From JAWVFM01 sp038237625 (GTDB lineage: Bacteria; Actinomycetota; Thermoleophilia; Solirubrobacterales; 70-9): DNA of 64,000 nucleotides. The stretch covers positions 1-64,000 of the forward strand of contig JBBRYM010000013.1 in assembly GCA_038237625.1 (NCBI GenBank). The letters run 5' to 3'. Positions 8,051-17,104 of this stretch are shown here, one piece after another. The notes under the pieces are model-generated. The model did not search any database. It was not told the origin of the DNA and was given only the letters and a program-made list of their open reading frames with translations. The position numbers and the translations under genes were made by a program. Numbering within the stretch: position 1 is the first letter of the stretch; each line of letters begins with the position of its first letter.

Positions 8051-9380
8051 CGGGGGAGGACTTCGCCAGCGCCAGCGCCTCGTCGTCGTAGAGGTGGCAG
8101 CGCACGCGCGCGTTGCCCTGCTCGAGGTCGCGCGGGGCCAGGTTCTTGCGGAACGTCACGCGGATGCCGCGGGGCTCGCTCTGGACGGTCTCGACCCCGG
8201 TCCAGAACGGGTCGTCGGGCTCCTGTGCCCGAAGCGAGTCAAGAATTCCCTTGACCTCGTCACCGGTCTGGCCGGAAGCGGCGGGGAGCACGCATTCCGT
8301 CGCCGGCGTGTCGAGCGCGTCGAGGTCGCCGATCAGCGCACGCTCGGCCTCGAACTCGGGCTCGGACATCTGGGTCCAGCGCGATTCGAGCAGCGTGCGC
8401 AGGTCGCGGCTCTCCCAGCCACAGACCTCGAACGCCTTCAAGCAGCGTGGATGAAACGAGCAACCGAGGGGCGGCATCACCGCATCGGGTACCTCGCCGC
8501 GGGGCAGGTCGCGGGGCACGCTGCGACGCGGGTCGGGCTCGGGGATGGCACGCAGGAGGGCTTCGGTGTAGGGATGCTTCGGGTCGGCGTAGATTTCGGC
8601 GGCGGGGCCGATCTCGACGATCTTGCCGAGGTACATGATCGCGATGCGATCGCAGAAGAACTTGGCCGTCGCGAGGTCGTGCGTGATGTAGAGGTAGGTG
8701 AGCTCGAGGTCGTCCTTCAGGGCGAGCATCAGCTCCAGGATCTTGGCCCGCACGCTCATGTCGAGCATCGACACCGGCTCGTCGGCAACCAGGACGTCGG
8801 GGTCGAGAATGATCGCCCGCGCCAGCACGGCTCGCTGCTTCTGCCCCCCCGAAAGGTCGCTCGGGTACTTGTCGAGGAACTGTTCCGCCGGCGCGAGGCC
8901 CACGCGCTCCAGGGCAGCCGCAGCCCGCGAGCGAAGCGCCTGCGCCTCGTTCACCAGCCCGTGGAAGCGCAGCGGATCGGCCACCAGCGCCCCGATCGTC
9001 ATCGCCGGGTTGAGCGATGCGTGCGGGTCCTGGAAGACGATCTGAAGCCGGCGCCGAAGCGGGCGCATCTTGCTCTCCGACAGGCCCGCAATCTCCTCGC
9101 CGTCGAGCTCGATGGAGCCCGCCGAGGCAGGTGCGAGGCCGAGGAGGGTGCGGCCTAGGGTTGTCTTGCCCGATCCCGACTCGCCGACGACTCCCAGCAC
9201 CTCGCCCTTGCGCAGCTCGAAGTCGACGCCGTCGAGCGCTCGCACCACGCCGGCATCGTGCCCGCGAAGCCGATCGAGAAACGACCCGCGAAGCGAGAAC
9301 GTGGTTTTGAGGCCGCGCACCTGCAGCAACGGCCGCGCCTCCGCCTCAACGGACTCCGGACTCCGGACTACGGACTCCAT
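8040..9380 (-). CDS. Oligopeptide-type ABC importer ATPase (OppF-like) with C-terminal extension
   Basis: A 446-aa ATPase of the dipeptide/oligopeptide importer class. Walker A GESGSGKTT is near residues 64-72, the signature is LSGGQKQR, Walker B is VLVADEP, and the switch His is in YITHD. The oligopeptide-type C-terminal motif with cysteines follows (CSFHPRCLKAFEVC). About 100 further residues past the usual end contain CVLPAASG and TFRKNLAPRDLEQG and match no domain I recognise. The ATG at 9380 was chosen because it overlaps the upstream ATPase stop (TGATG). It is the last gene of the five-gene operon. Confidence 0.9.
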   Translation of the reverse strand: MESVVRSPESVEAEARPLLQVRGLKTTFSLRGSFLDRLRGHDAGVVRALDGVDFELRKGEVLGVVGESGSGKTTLGRTLLGLAPASAGSIELDGEEIAGLSESKMRPLRRRLQIVFQDPHASLNPAMTIGALVADPLRFHGLVNEAQALRSRAAAALERVGLAPAEQFLDKYPSDLSGGQKQRAVLARAIILDPDVLVADEPVSMLDMSVRAKILELMLALKDDLELTYLYITHDLATAKFFCDRIAIMYLGKIVEIGPAAEIYADPKHPYTEALLRAIPEPDPRRSVPRDLPRGEVPDAVMPPLGCSFHPRCLKAFEVCGWESRDLRTLLESRWTQMSEPEFEAERALIGDLDALDTPATECVLPAASGQTGDEVKGILDSLRAQEPDDPFWTGVETVQSEPRGIRVTFRKNLAPRDLEQGNARVRCHLYDDEALALAKSSPASR

Positions 9381-10408
9381 CACGCCTCCTCCGCCAGGGC
9401 GATCTCCCCGCGCTCGAGCGGCGCCGTGCCCCCGGGCGGGATCTGTCCCTCGGGGCCGTGCAGCCAGCACGAGACTCTTCGGCCAGGGCTGGGAGCGACC
9501 TCGACGGGATGGATGTCGGCGCAGACCTTCATCGCACTCGGGCAGCGGGGGTGGAACCGGCACGCGGGCGGCGGGTCGATCAGGTTGGGGGGCGCGCCCG
9601 GGATGTAGTGAAGGCCAGTCGTCTCCAGAGAGATCGTCGAGCGCAGGAGCTCGCGCGTATATGGATGCGCCGGCTTGGCGAAGACGTCGCGCGCATCGCC
9701 CTCCTCAACGATCTTCCCGGCGTACATGACCGCCACCCGGTCGCACGCCTCGGCGACGATCCCGAGGTTGTGGGTGATGAGCAGGAGCGCGGTGTCGAAG
9801 TTTCGCCGCAGGTCGGCGAGGATGCCGAGGATCTGTGCCTCGACGATGACGTCGAGCGCGGTGGTGGGCTCGTCGGCCACCAAAACCTTTGGATTCAGCA
9901 CCAGGGCGAGCGCGATCATGATCCGCTGGCGCATGCCGCCGGAGAACTCGTGCGGGTACTGCTCGAAGCGGGTGGGGGGAATGCCCATTCCCGCCAAGGC
10001 CTCGAGCGAGCGCCGGCGGACCTCCTTCCTGTCGATCCCGGGCTCGTGGGTGCGAATGGTCTCGCGGAAGTGATGCTCGATCGTGACCAGCGGGTCCAGG
10101 CGCGTCATCGGCTCCTGAAAGATCAGCCCGAGGTCAGGGCCGCGAAGGGCGCGCATCTCCTTGGGCGACAGGCCGGCGAGGTCGCGGCCCTCATAGCTCA
10201 CCTCACCCGCGATCGCCGCGGCTTCGGGCAGGAGGCCCACCACGGAGCGGCCGAGGGTCGACTTCCCGCAACCGGACTCGCCGACCAACCCGAGCGTTTG
10301 GCCCGAGTGCAGTTCGAGGTTGACTCCGTCGACGGCGCGAACGGGATCTCCCTCCGTCCCGTACCAGACGCGCAGGCCGCGCAGCGACAGGATCGCGGCG
10401 CCGCTCAC
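9380..10408 (-). CDS. Oligopeptide-type ABC importer ATPase (OppD-like)
   Basis: A 342-aa ATPase with Walker A GESGCGKST, signature FSGGMRQR, Walker B VLVADEPTTALD, switch His in LITHN, and the oligopeptide-type tail ACRFHPRCPSAMKVC. With the OppF-like subunit it should form the heterodimeric motor of a peptide importer at the inner membrane face. The GTG start was chosen for its GTGA overlap with the stop of the upstream permease and because the ABC fold starts right after it (LSLRGLRVWYG). Upstream in-frame sequence only shadows the permease. Confidence 0.92.
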   Translation of the reverse strand: MSGAAILSLRGLRVWYGTEGDPVRAVDGVNLELHSGQTLGLVGESGCGKSTLGRSVVGLLPEAAAIAGEVSYEGRDLAGLSPKEMRALRGPDLGLIFQEPMTRLDPLVTIEHHFRETIRTHEPGIDRKEVRRRSLEALAGMGIPPTRFEQYPHEFSGGMRQRIMIALALVLNPKVLVADEPTTALDVIVEAQILGILADLRRNFDTALLLITHNLGIVAEACDRVAVMYAGKIVEEGDARDVFAKPAHPYTRELLRSTISLETTGLHYIPGAPPNLIDPPPACRFHPRCPSAMKVCADIHPVEVAPSPGRRVSCWLHGPEGQIPPGGTAPLERGEIALAEEA

Positions 10409-11343
10409 GATGTCTCCTCCGCGGGAATCTCGGGCCGCTTGATCCGGCGGTAGCGGATGATCGGGTTCAGGACGTCGTTGAGCCCCTCGCCGACGAGCGT
10501 GAAACCGGTGACGAGCAGGACGATCGCCAGGCCGGGCCAGACCCCCGTCCACCAGATGCCGGCGCCTGCGTCGTCGATCGCGCGACTGACGTCGTAGCCC
10601 CACTCCGCTGCCTGCGTCGGCTGGATGCCGTAGCCCAGGAAGTCGAGCGCAGCAAGGGTGAGGATCGCGTCGGCGGCATTCAGGGTCGCGATCACCGGGA
10701 CGTTCTGAATCACGTTGGCGAATACGTAGCGGCGGATGATCGTCCGCCGCGGCGCCCCCAGCGCTCGCGCCGCATCGACGTAGGTCTCCTCGCGCACGCT
10801 GATCACGTGGTTTCTGACCACGCGGAAGTACTGCGGCACGTAGACGACCGTGATCGCAATGGCGGCCGTGACGATGCCCTGACCGATCTTGTCGGAGAGC
10901 AGGAACGCGATGACGATGGCCAGCAGCAGATAGGGGAAGGCGAAGAGCGCGTCCATGATCAGCACGAGGACGCGGTCGAGCTTGCCGCCGATGTAGCCCG
11001 AAAAGAGCCCGAGCGGGACCCCGATGATCAGCGAGAAGATCAGCGAGAGGACCACGACCTCGATCGCGGTGCGCGAGCCCCAGATCACCCTCGACAGGAC
11101 GTCCGTGGACTGGACCGTGGTGCCGAAGAGATGCGTCGAGTCCGGATGCGCCTGCTTGGGGAAGCGAACGCCTCCGGAGGTCACCTGATCGAAGCCGTAC
11201 GGCGCCACGATCGGCGCGAAGATCGCCAGGAAGACGAACAGGCCGACGATCCCGACCCCGGCGTAGAGCATCCACTTCGGCACGCCCTTCGTCTGGCGCA
11301 CGGTGGCGAGCATGCGTCGCATTCCGTCGAGGCGGCGATTCAT
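10405..11343 (-). CDS. Oligopeptide-type ABC permease (OppC-like)
   Basis: A 312-aa inner-membrane permease with six expected membrane spans. The first span (about 25-47, YAGVGIVGLFVFLAIFAPIV) precedes a long extracytoplasmic loop, as in OppC/DppC proteins. The EAA-type ATPase-docking loop is visible in YVDAARALGAPRRTIIRRYV. Its start overlaps the stop of the OppB-like gene (ATGA). It pairs with the OppB-like permease to form the channel. Confidence 0.92.
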   Translation of the reverse strand: MNRRLDGMRRMLATVRQTKGVPKWMLYAGVGIVGLFVFLAIFAPIVAPYGFDQVTSGGVRFPKQAHPDSTHLFGTTVQSTDVLSRVIWGSRTAIEVVVLSLIFSLIIGVPLGLFSGYIGGKLDRVLVLIMDALFAFPYLLLAIVIAFLLSDKIGQGIVTAAIAITVVYVPQYFRVVRNHVISVREETYVDAARALGAPRRTIIRRYVFANVIQNVPVIATLNAADAILTLAALDFLGYGIQPTQAAEWGYDVSRAIDDAGAGIWWTGVWPGLAIVLLVTGFTLVGEGLNDVLNPIIRYRRIKRPEIPAEETS

Positions 11344-12371
11344 CCGTACCTGACCCGTGGGTCGATGAAGGCGTTGACGAGGTCGATCACGACCGAGATC
11401 AGCACGACCGCGATCGCGAATACCGTGATGATCCCCTGCACGGCGATGTAGTCACGGTTGTTGAGGTAGCGCACCAGCTCGCCGCCGATTCCGGGCCAGT
11501 TGAAGGTTTCCTCGGTGAGGATCGCCCCGCCCAGCAGGATCGCGAACTGAAGGCCGGCGACGGTGACGACGGGCACCAGCGCGTTGCGAAAGGCGTGCTG
11601 CATGACGACCCGGCGCTCGGAGATCCCGCGCGCCCTGGCCGCCTCGACGTAGTCGCCCTTCATCGTCTGCAGCAGGTTCACCCGGACCAGGCGGATGATG
11701 ATTCCGCTGATCAGAAGCCCGAGGGTGACCGCGGGGAGGATCAGGTGCTTGACGACGTCCCAGAACGCCGACCAGTCGCCGGCGATGACCGTGTCGAGCA
11801 GATAGATGTGCGTCGTCTTGTCGAGCGTGAATTCCGTGATCGGGCCGACCCGGCCCGAGGTCGGTAACCAGCCGAGCGCGCTCCCGAAGAGAAGCTGGGC
11901 CAGAAACCCGGTGAAGAAGACGGGCGCGGCGTAGACGACGATTCCGAATAAGCGCCCACCGACGTCGATCGGCGTGTCTCGAAATCGTCCCGCAAGCACG
12001 CCTACCGGGATGCCCACGGCCAGGGCGATGATGAAGGCGATGACTGAGAGCTCCAAGGTCGCGGTGCCGTTCTCGGAAAGGATCGATCCAATCGAGCGGT
12101 GGTCGGTAAGCGTCGTGCCTAGGTTGCCGGTAACCGCATCGCCCATGTAGGTGGCGTACTGCTCCAGGATCGGCTTGTCGTAGCCGGCCGCGTGGCGGCG
12201 CTTGGCGAGCTCCTGCTGGGAGACGTGCCCGCCCAGCGCCGCGCTGATCGGATCGCCAGGCGCCACCCGCATCAACAGGAAGACGAGCGTCAGCAGGACG
12301 AAGACGGTGGGCACCGCCAGGGCCAGCCGCGTCAGCACGTACGTGCGCAGCGACGTCCCTTGTCCGTGCAT
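11340..12371 (-). CDS. Oligopeptide-type ABC permease (OppB-like)
   Basis: A 343-aa permease of the OppB/DppB type. The characteristic N-terminal span (about 8-32) is followed by RVAPGDPI, a hallmark of this subunit, and the docking loop is YVEAARARGISERRVVMQHA. About six membrane spans are visible. It follows the binding-protein gene after a 50-bp gap and overlaps the next permease by ATGA. Confidence 0.92.
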   Translation of the reverse strand: MHGQGTSLRTYVLTRLALAVPTVFVLLTLVFLLMRVAPGDPISAALGGHVSQQELAKRRHAAGYDKPILEQYATYMGDAVTGNLGTTLTDHRSIGSILSENGTATLELSVIAFIIALAVGIPVGVLAGRFRDTPIDVGGRLFGIVVYAAPVFFTGFLAQLLFGSALGWLPTSGRVGPITEFTLDKTTHIYLLDTVIAGDWSAFWDVVKHLILPAVTLGLLISGIIIRLVRVNLLQTMKGDYVEAARARGISERRVVMQHAFRNALVPVVTVAGLQFAILLGGAILTEETFNWPGIGGELVRYLNNRDYIAVQGIITVFAIAVVLISVVIDLVNAFIDPRVRYG

Positions 12372-12421
12372 CTACGGCCCTCCGGCCTCGGGCGGCGTTG
12401 CTAGCCGCCGTATCGCTTGTC

Positions 12422-14005
12422 CTAGCCCTTGCTGATCACCCAGAGCCGGAACAGGTACGCCGAGTCGAACGTGTCCTGCACTCCGGTGACGCCGTCGCGA
12501 ACCGCGGCGACCTGGCCGCCCTGCCAGATCGGGATCGTCGGGACGTCCTGGGCGGAGATCTTCTGAATCTGGTCGAAGATCTTCGCCCTCTCGGTGTCGT
12601 TGGTGGTGGCAACCTCCTGCGCCAGCAGCTTGTCCATCTGCGGGTTCGAGTACCCGTCGTTCAGGAAGCTGTTCTTGGCGAAGAAGTACGCCGTGTAGTC
12701 GTTGGCGTCCGGGTAGTCCGGGTACCAGCCGAACTGGAACTCCGGGTACTTGTCGGTCAGCGCCGCCTCGTCGTACTGGTTCCACTCGGTGGACTTCAGC
12801 GTGACGTTGAAGAGCCCCGAGTCCTCGAGCTGGTGCTGGATCTCGGCGTACTCGTCGGCCGAGCCCGCGCCGTAGTGCGACGGCGTGTACCAGAGCTCGA
12901 GGTCGACCGGCGTCTTGACGCCGGCATCCGCCAGCGCCTTCTTGGCGGCGGCGACGTTCGGACCCGCGCCGTAGGTGTCCTTGAACGCCGTCGTGGCGAA
13001 CTGGAGGCCCTGCGGGACCATCGAGTAGAGCGGTGTCACCGTGCCGTCGTAGACGTTCTTGGCGATCGCAGCGCGGTCGATGGTCTGCGCCACCGCCTGG
13101 CGGATCGCCAGCTTCTGGGCGTCGGTGTCGCCCGCCATGAGCTTCTGGTTGAAGACCAGATAGCGGATCTCGGTGCCCGCCCCACCGACGACGCTGACGC
13201 CGTCGCTCGAGCGCAGGTCCTTCAAGTCGGTCGGGCTGAAGCTGCGGTAGCCGACGTCGACGTCGCCCTGCTCGACAGCCAGCTTGAGCGCCGAGGGCTT
13301 GTCGAAGTACTGGACGATCGCGGTGTCGTTCTTCGCCGGGTCGCTTCCCGTGTACTTCGTGTTGCGCTGGAAGACGGTCTGCTGGCCGGGCTCGTACTGG
13401 GCGACCGTGTAGTGCCCGGAGCCCACCACGTCAGCGCTCGGCTGAAGCTTGTCGGCCGGATAGGCGTTCGACCCGTCTGCAGGCACGATCGCGAACGACT
13501 GCACCGTCATCAAAAACGGCCAGGTCGCGTCCGGCTTCTTCAAATTGAAGACCACCGTCTGCTTGTCGGGTGCCGAGATGCTCTTCATGTCCGCGAGCAG
13601 CGACGCAGCGCCCTGCGGGTCGTTGATCTTGACGTTGCGATCGAAGGAGAACTTCACGTCCTTCGAGTCGAGCGCCGAGCCGTCGGAGAAGACGTTCCCC
13701 GACTTCAGCGTGCACTTGTACGTCGTCGGGTTCGTGAAGTCGCACGACTGGGCCGCATCGGGCTCTGGCTTGTTGCCACCCGGCGGAATCGTCAGCAGCG
13801 TCTGGTAGACGTTGACGATGCCGTCCCAGGAGGGCAGGTCGTAGACGCCGGCAGGGTCGTAGCTGATCGGCTGGTCGATGGTGCCGCGGATGATCGTGCC
13901 GCCACCGCCCCCGGAGGAGGTGCTCCCGCCCGAGCTCCCGCATCCAGCCACGACGAGCGCAGCGCTCGCCGCCAAGGTTGCGATTCCAACGACTCTACGA
14001 TTCAT
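12422..14005 (-). CDS. Peptide-type ABC transporter substrate-binding lipoprotein (SBP family 5)
   Basis: A 527-aa extracytoplasmic binding protein. The N-terminus carries a positively charged start, a hydrophobic stretch and a lipobox (VVAGCGSS), so the mature protein should be anchored through its Cys. A Ser/Gly linker follows, then the SBP_bac_5 fold, with YDPAGVYDLPSWDGIVNVYQ near the start and DVPTIPIWQGG near the end. The ATG was preferred to an upstream alternative because GGGAGG sits about 5 nt before it and it gives a clean signal peptide. It is the first gene of the importer operon; the ligand is probably a peptide but is not determined. Confidence 0.92.
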   Translation of the reverse strand: MNRRVVGIATLAASAALVVAGCGSSGGSTSSGGGGGTIIRGTIDQPISYDPAGVYDLPSWDGIVNVYQTLLTIPPGGNKPEPDAAQSCDFTNPTTYKCTLKSGNVFSDGSALDSKDVKFSFDRNVKINDPQGAASLLADMKSISAPDKQTVVFNLKKPDATWPFLMTVQSFAIVPADGSNAYPADKLQPSADVVGSGHYTVAQYEPGQQTVFQRNTKYTGSDPAKNDTAIVQYFDKPSALKLAVEQGDVDVGYRSFSPTDLKDLRSSDGVSVVGGAGTEIRYLVFNQKLMAGDTDAQKLAIRQAVAQTIDRAAIAKNVYDGTVTPLYSMVPQGLQFATTAFKDTYGAGPNVAAAKKALADAGVKTPVDLELWYTPSHYGAGSADEYAEIQHQLEDSGLFNVTLKSTEWNQYDEAALTDKYPEFQFGWYPDYPDANDYTAYFFAKNSFLNDGYSNPQMDKLLAQEVATTNDTERAKIFDQIQKISAQDVPTIPIWQGGQVAAVRDGVTGVQDTFDSAYLFRLWVISKG

Positions 14006-14133
14006 CAAGCCTCCCGGCCTACAGCGGTCGCGCCCCGGCACCAAACACGACCTCTCCTCTCTCGTCCTGTGCCGCCCCGGACCCTATACCCGCCGCGCCG
14101 GCGATGGGGTTTCGCCGAGCGCGATTGCCCCGC

Positions 14134-14139
14134 TAGCCT
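14134..14139 (+). promoter_or_regulatory. Possible -10 element of the tRNA-Phe gene
   Basis: TAGCCT lies 11 nt before the mature tRNA 5' end, with a weak -35 candidate TTTCGC (14110-14115) at 18-bp spacing. It is supported by position only. Confidence 0.35.
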
Positions 14140-14150
14140 TAGCCGCGCCA

Positions 14151-14223
14151 GGCGAGGTAGCTCAGTTGGTAGAGCACACGACTGAAAATCGTGGTGTCGG
14201 CGGTTCGATTCCGCCCCTCGCCA
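14151..14223 (+). tRNA. tRNA-Phe (anticodon GAA)
   Basis: A 73-nt cloverleaf can be folded by eye. The acceptor stem GGCGAGG pairs with CCTCGCC and the discriminator is A. The D-arm is GCTC/GAGC with loop AGTTGGTA. The anticodon stem is CACGA/TCGTG with loop CTGAAAA, giving anticodon GAA. The T-arm is GGCGG/CCGCC with loop TTCGATT. The 3' CCA is not encoded and must be added after transcription. The gene stands alone between the importer operon and copy 2 of the hairpin element. Confidence 0.97.
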
Positions 14224-14235
14224 TCGCCCTGCGCA

Positions 14236-14282
14236 TGAACGTCCCGCATACCCCCTCTGGAGGGGGGTTTCCGGGACGTTCA
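14236..14282. repeat. AACGTCCC...GGGACGTT two-level hairpin element, copy 2
   Basis: Outer arms TGAACGTCCC (14236-14245) and GGGACGTTCA (14273-14282) pair perfectly over 10 bp. Inside, GCATA and TTTCC strands flank a C-rich/G-rich inner stem (about 14251-14256 with 14262-14267). It begins 13 bp after the tRNA and lies before the convergent end of the methyltransferase, so it could terminate either transcript. Confidence 0.82.
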
Positions 14283-14338
14283 CGGCGCGGGATGTGCTGG
14301 CTGGATCCGCTCGCACTCGCGAAGGCGGCGTAGGCTGC

Positions 14339-15106
14339 TCACGCGAGCTTGCGGACCTTCCACACCTCTTCGCAGGGCCAGCGCCGCGCCCATTCGAGCG
14401 AGACGAACGGGTAGCGGGTGGTGGCGCCGTCGGGCGGGCGGACTTCGATGAGCTCGGAGACCTCGAAGCCGTTGGCCCGCAGCAGGGAGATCATCTCGCC
14501 GTGGGGGAGGTGGAACTCGACCGAGTCGTCGTCGGACCACTCGAAGCGGTGCATCCCGAACTGCGGGCGCAAGAGCCGATCGCTCGCGGGCTCGCTCTCG
14601 CTGTCGGGGACGCAGAGCGCCATCAGCACGGAGTTGGCGAGGAAGACCAATCGCCCGCCGGGCCGCAGGAGGCGCGAAGCCTCCGGGATCCACAGATATG
14701 GGTCGCACCAGATGCTGGCGCCGTACTCCGAGATGGCGAAGTCGAAGCTCGCGTCGGGATGGGGAACATCCTCGGCGTTGCCGTGGTGGAGGGGAAAATC
14801 GATCCCGTGCGCAGCCTGCAGGCGCCTGGCCGTCTCCAGCTGCGCCTCGCTGTTGTCGATCCCCACGGGCCGCGCGCCGCGGCGAGCCAGCCAGGCCGAT
14901 ACGTAGGCGGTTCCGCATCCCAACTCGATGACGTCCATGCCGCTCGCGTCGTCCGGCAGCATTCGCAGGCCAGTCTCGGGCACGCCCCAGATGCCCCAGG
15001 TCGCATCCGCGGTCGCCCAGTTTCGCTCGGCAGCCTCGACGTACTCATGCGCCCACGAGTCCCAGGACTCGCGGTTCCGGCGGACGTGCTCGGGGAGCTC
15101 GACCAT
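14339..15106 (-). CDS. Class I SAM-dependent methyltransferase
   Basis: A 255-aa methyltransferase. Motif I is VIELGCGTAYVSAWLARRG (about 59-77), the acidic residue contacting the ribose is in GIDNSEAQLETAR, and the post-motif strands are SFDFAISEYGASIWC and LLRPGGRLVFL. It resembles small-molecule methyltransferases of the Methyltransf_11/25 type. The substrate is not evident. The preceding gene on the same strand ends 3 bp upstream, so the two are likely cotranscribed. Confidence 0.85.
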   Translation of the reverse strand: MVELPEHVRRNRESWDSWAHEYVEAAERNWATADATWGIWGVPETGLRMLPDDASGMDVIELGCGTAYVSAWLARRGARPVGIDNSEAQLETARRLQAAHGIDFPLHHGNAEDVPHPDASFDFAISEYGASIWCDPYLWIPEASRLLRPGGRLVFLANSVLMALCVPDSESEPASDRLLRPQFGMHRFEWSDDDSVEFHLPHGEMISLLRANGFEVSELIEVRPPDGATTRYPFVSLEWARRWPCEEVWKVRKLA

Positions 15107-15109
15107 CCG

Positions 15110-15583
15110 CTAGATCCGCTCGCGGCCTGACGGGTCTTCATCCGGGCCGGCCAGGCAGAGCTCGGGCGCCGGGCCCAGGACCATCTGGCGCCGCCAGATC
15201 GCCGGCGCCCTAAGCGACTCGAGGAACGCCTCGGCGTCCTCGCCGGGTGGCTTGTCGATCCATCGCACCGCTGCGGGCGGTGACGCCTCGCCCCGCACCA
15301 GGGCGTAGATCCCGCCCCAGCCCGCGGCCATCAATCCGGCGGCCGCGTTGTGAGGCTCGCGGCTCTCACCGCTGCCCGCGGCGCTGTTCAGCTCGCCGAG
15401 CTCGGCCCAGTCGCCGACGAGGTACCAATCCTCGTAGCCCGGCTCGGGCGCAAAGGGCAGCTTCGCGAGCCGAAAGCTCGCCGAGACGAAGCTCAGGCGC
15501 TCGTGCAGCTCGCGAAGGTGACCCTCGTACGCGGCCGGGTCGGCGCCGGAGCGCGGCCGATGCCAGAAGACGTAGGCGAGCAC
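15110..15583 (-). CDS. Uncharacterised protein, possibly a ferredoxin-like alpha/beta-barrel fold
   Basis: A 157-aa protein I do not recognise. It starts with LAYVFWHRPRSGADPAAYEG and continues with HLRELHERLSF, a pattern similar to EthD/ABM-type dimeric alpha-beta barrels (strand, then an amphipathic helix with conserved His). This resemblance is weak. It has no signal peptide or membrane span. It lies directly upstream of the methyltransferase and is probably in its operon, so a role on the same small molecule is possible. Confidence 0.6.
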   Translation of the reverse strand: MLAYVFWHRPRSGADPAAYEGHLRELHERLSFVSASFRLAKLPFAPEPGYEDWYLVGDWAELGELNSAAGSGESREPHNAAAGLMAAGWGGIYALVRGEASPPAAVRWIDKPPGEDAEAFLESLRAPAIWRRQMVLGPAPELCLAGPDEDPSGRERI

Positions 15584-15629
15584 CCGGGCATTGCTACCAG
15601 GCGACGGCCGGCGACGCCGGCCGGGACGG

Positions 15630-17072
15630 TTACCCCGTGGGCTCGAGGGCCGCGTTCGTGCCGAGCTCGGTGTGGGCGCGGCTGTCGCTTCCCTTGATCA
15701 GGACAAGCGTCGCAACAAGGCCGAGCACGGCGAAGCCGGCGCCCGCGAGGAAGGCGTCGTGGAAGCCGCTGACGAGCACTTCGGGATCGCGCGACGTCCC
15801 CGTGACGGAGATCGAGATCGCCGAAAGGATCGCCAGTCCCAGGGCGCCGCCGACCTGCTGCGTGGTGTTGATCAGCCCGCTGGCGAGGCCCGACTCGTGC
15901 TCCTCGACTCCCGAGACGGCCGCGATCGTCGTGGTCACGAACGCGAAGCCCAGGCCGACCGCGGCAAACAGCGAGGGACCAAGGATGTCGGCGGCGAAGC
16001 TGCCGCCCGCCGAGACCTGCGAGAACCAGACGAGGGCGATGGCGATAAAAGCCATCCCGGCCGCCAGAACCGGCTTGTAGCCGACCCGGGTCACCATCTG
16101 CGAGGCGATTCCGGCCGAGACGATGATCGAAACTGCCAGGGGCAGGTACGAAAGCCCCGCGTGGATCGCGCTATAGCCCAGCACCTGCTGCATATACAGG
16201 GAGATGAAGAAGAACATCGAAAAGAGCGACGCTCCGACCATGAGCCCCACTGCGTTCGCCCCGGTGAGCGTGCGGATCCGGAAGATCCTGAACGGCATCA
16301 GGGGCGATGCCGAGCGCAGCTCGATCACGACGAAGGTCGCGATCAGGGCAACCGATACGGCGAGCAGGGCGATCGTCCGGAAGGAGCCCCAGCCGGCGTT
16401 GTTGGCATCCACGAGGGCGTAGACCAGCGCAGAAAGCCCGGCAGTGATGCTGACCGCTCCGGCCGCGTCGAAGGTGCGGCGCTCGCCCTCCGCCCGGCTC
16501 TCGGCCAGGAGCCGCGGCGCGATGAAGGCGGCGGCCAGCCCGATCGGGACGTTGACCCAGAGGACCCACTCCCAGCCGAGCCCGTCGGTGAGGACACCCC
16601 CGAGCAGCACGCCGGCAGCGCCGCCGCTTCCCGCGACCGCGCCCCAGACGCCGAGCGCCTTGTTGCGTTCGGAGCCGTCGCGAAAGGTCGTGGTGACGAT
16701 GGAAAGAGCGGCGGGCGAGAGGATCGCCGCGCCCAGCCCCTGCACCGCGCGAGCCGCGATGAGCTGGCCGGAGTTGGTCGCCAGGCCGCCCGCGAGCGAC
16801 GCGAGCGCAAAGAGGATCAGGCCGCCGACGAAGACGCGCCGCCGGCCGAGCAGGTCGGCCATGCGCCCCCCGAGCAGCAGGAAGCCGCCGAAGGTGAGGA
16901 CGTAGGCGTTTACCACCCAGGGCAGGTTGCTCTCCGTGAAGTTGAGCGCGTCTCCGATCGTGGGAAGGGCCACGTTGACGATCGATGCGTCGAGGACGAC
17001 GACGAACTGGGCCACGCAGAGCAGGATCAGCGCGATCCAGCGTCGTTCTTCGGCGGTTCTCGAATCGGTCAT
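15630..17072 (-). CDS. MFS drug-efflux transporter, DHA2 (EmrB/QacA) type, 14 membrane spans
   Basis: A 480-aa proton-coupled exporter. The first span contains the DHA2 motif LDASIVNVALPTIG. Motif A is GGRMADLLGRRRVF between spans 2 and 3. Motif C-like glycines occur in GSGGAAGVLLGGVLTDGLGW in span 5, and about 14 hydrophobic segments follow in all. The ATG was set where the family N-terminus (RRWIALILLCVAQFVVVLD) begins; longer frames shadow the repressor. It diverges from a TetR repressor across a 102-bp operator region, the usual arrangement for a ligand-induced pump. Confidence 0.9.
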   Translation of the reverse strand: MTDSRTAEERRWIALILLCVAQFVVVLDASIVNVALPTIGDALNFTESNLPWVVNAYVLTFGGFLLLGGRMADLLGRRRVFVGGLILFALASLAGGLATNSGQLIAARAVQGLGAAILSPAALSIVTTTFRDGSERNKALGVWGAVAGSGGAAGVLLGGVLTDGLGWEWVLWVNVPIGLAAAFIAPRLLAESRAEGERRTFDAAGAVSITAGLSALVYALVDANNAGWGSFRTIALLAVSVALIATFVVIELRSASPLMPFRIFRIRTLTGANAVGLMVGASLFSMFFFISLYMQQVLGYSAIHAGLSYLPLAVSIIVSAGIASQMVTRVGYKPVLAAGMAFIAIALVWFSQVSAGGSFAADILGPSLFAAVGLGFAFVTTTIAAVSGVEEHESGLASGLINTTQQVGGALGLAILSAISISVTGTSRDPEVLVSGFHDAFLAGAGFAVLGLVATLVLIKGSDSRAHTELGTNAALEPTG

Positions 17073-17075
17073 GGC

Positions 17076-17104
17076 TTGCCTTTCGTCCGGGGTGCGAGTA
17101 CAAT
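17076..17104 (+). promoter_or_regulatory. Promoter of the TetR repressor gene
   Basis: TTGCCT (17076-17081) and TACAAT (17099-17104) are spaced by exactly 17 bp, a good sigma-70-type promoter. Transcription would start near 17111, inside the first inverted repeat, which fits autorepression. Confidence 0.6.
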
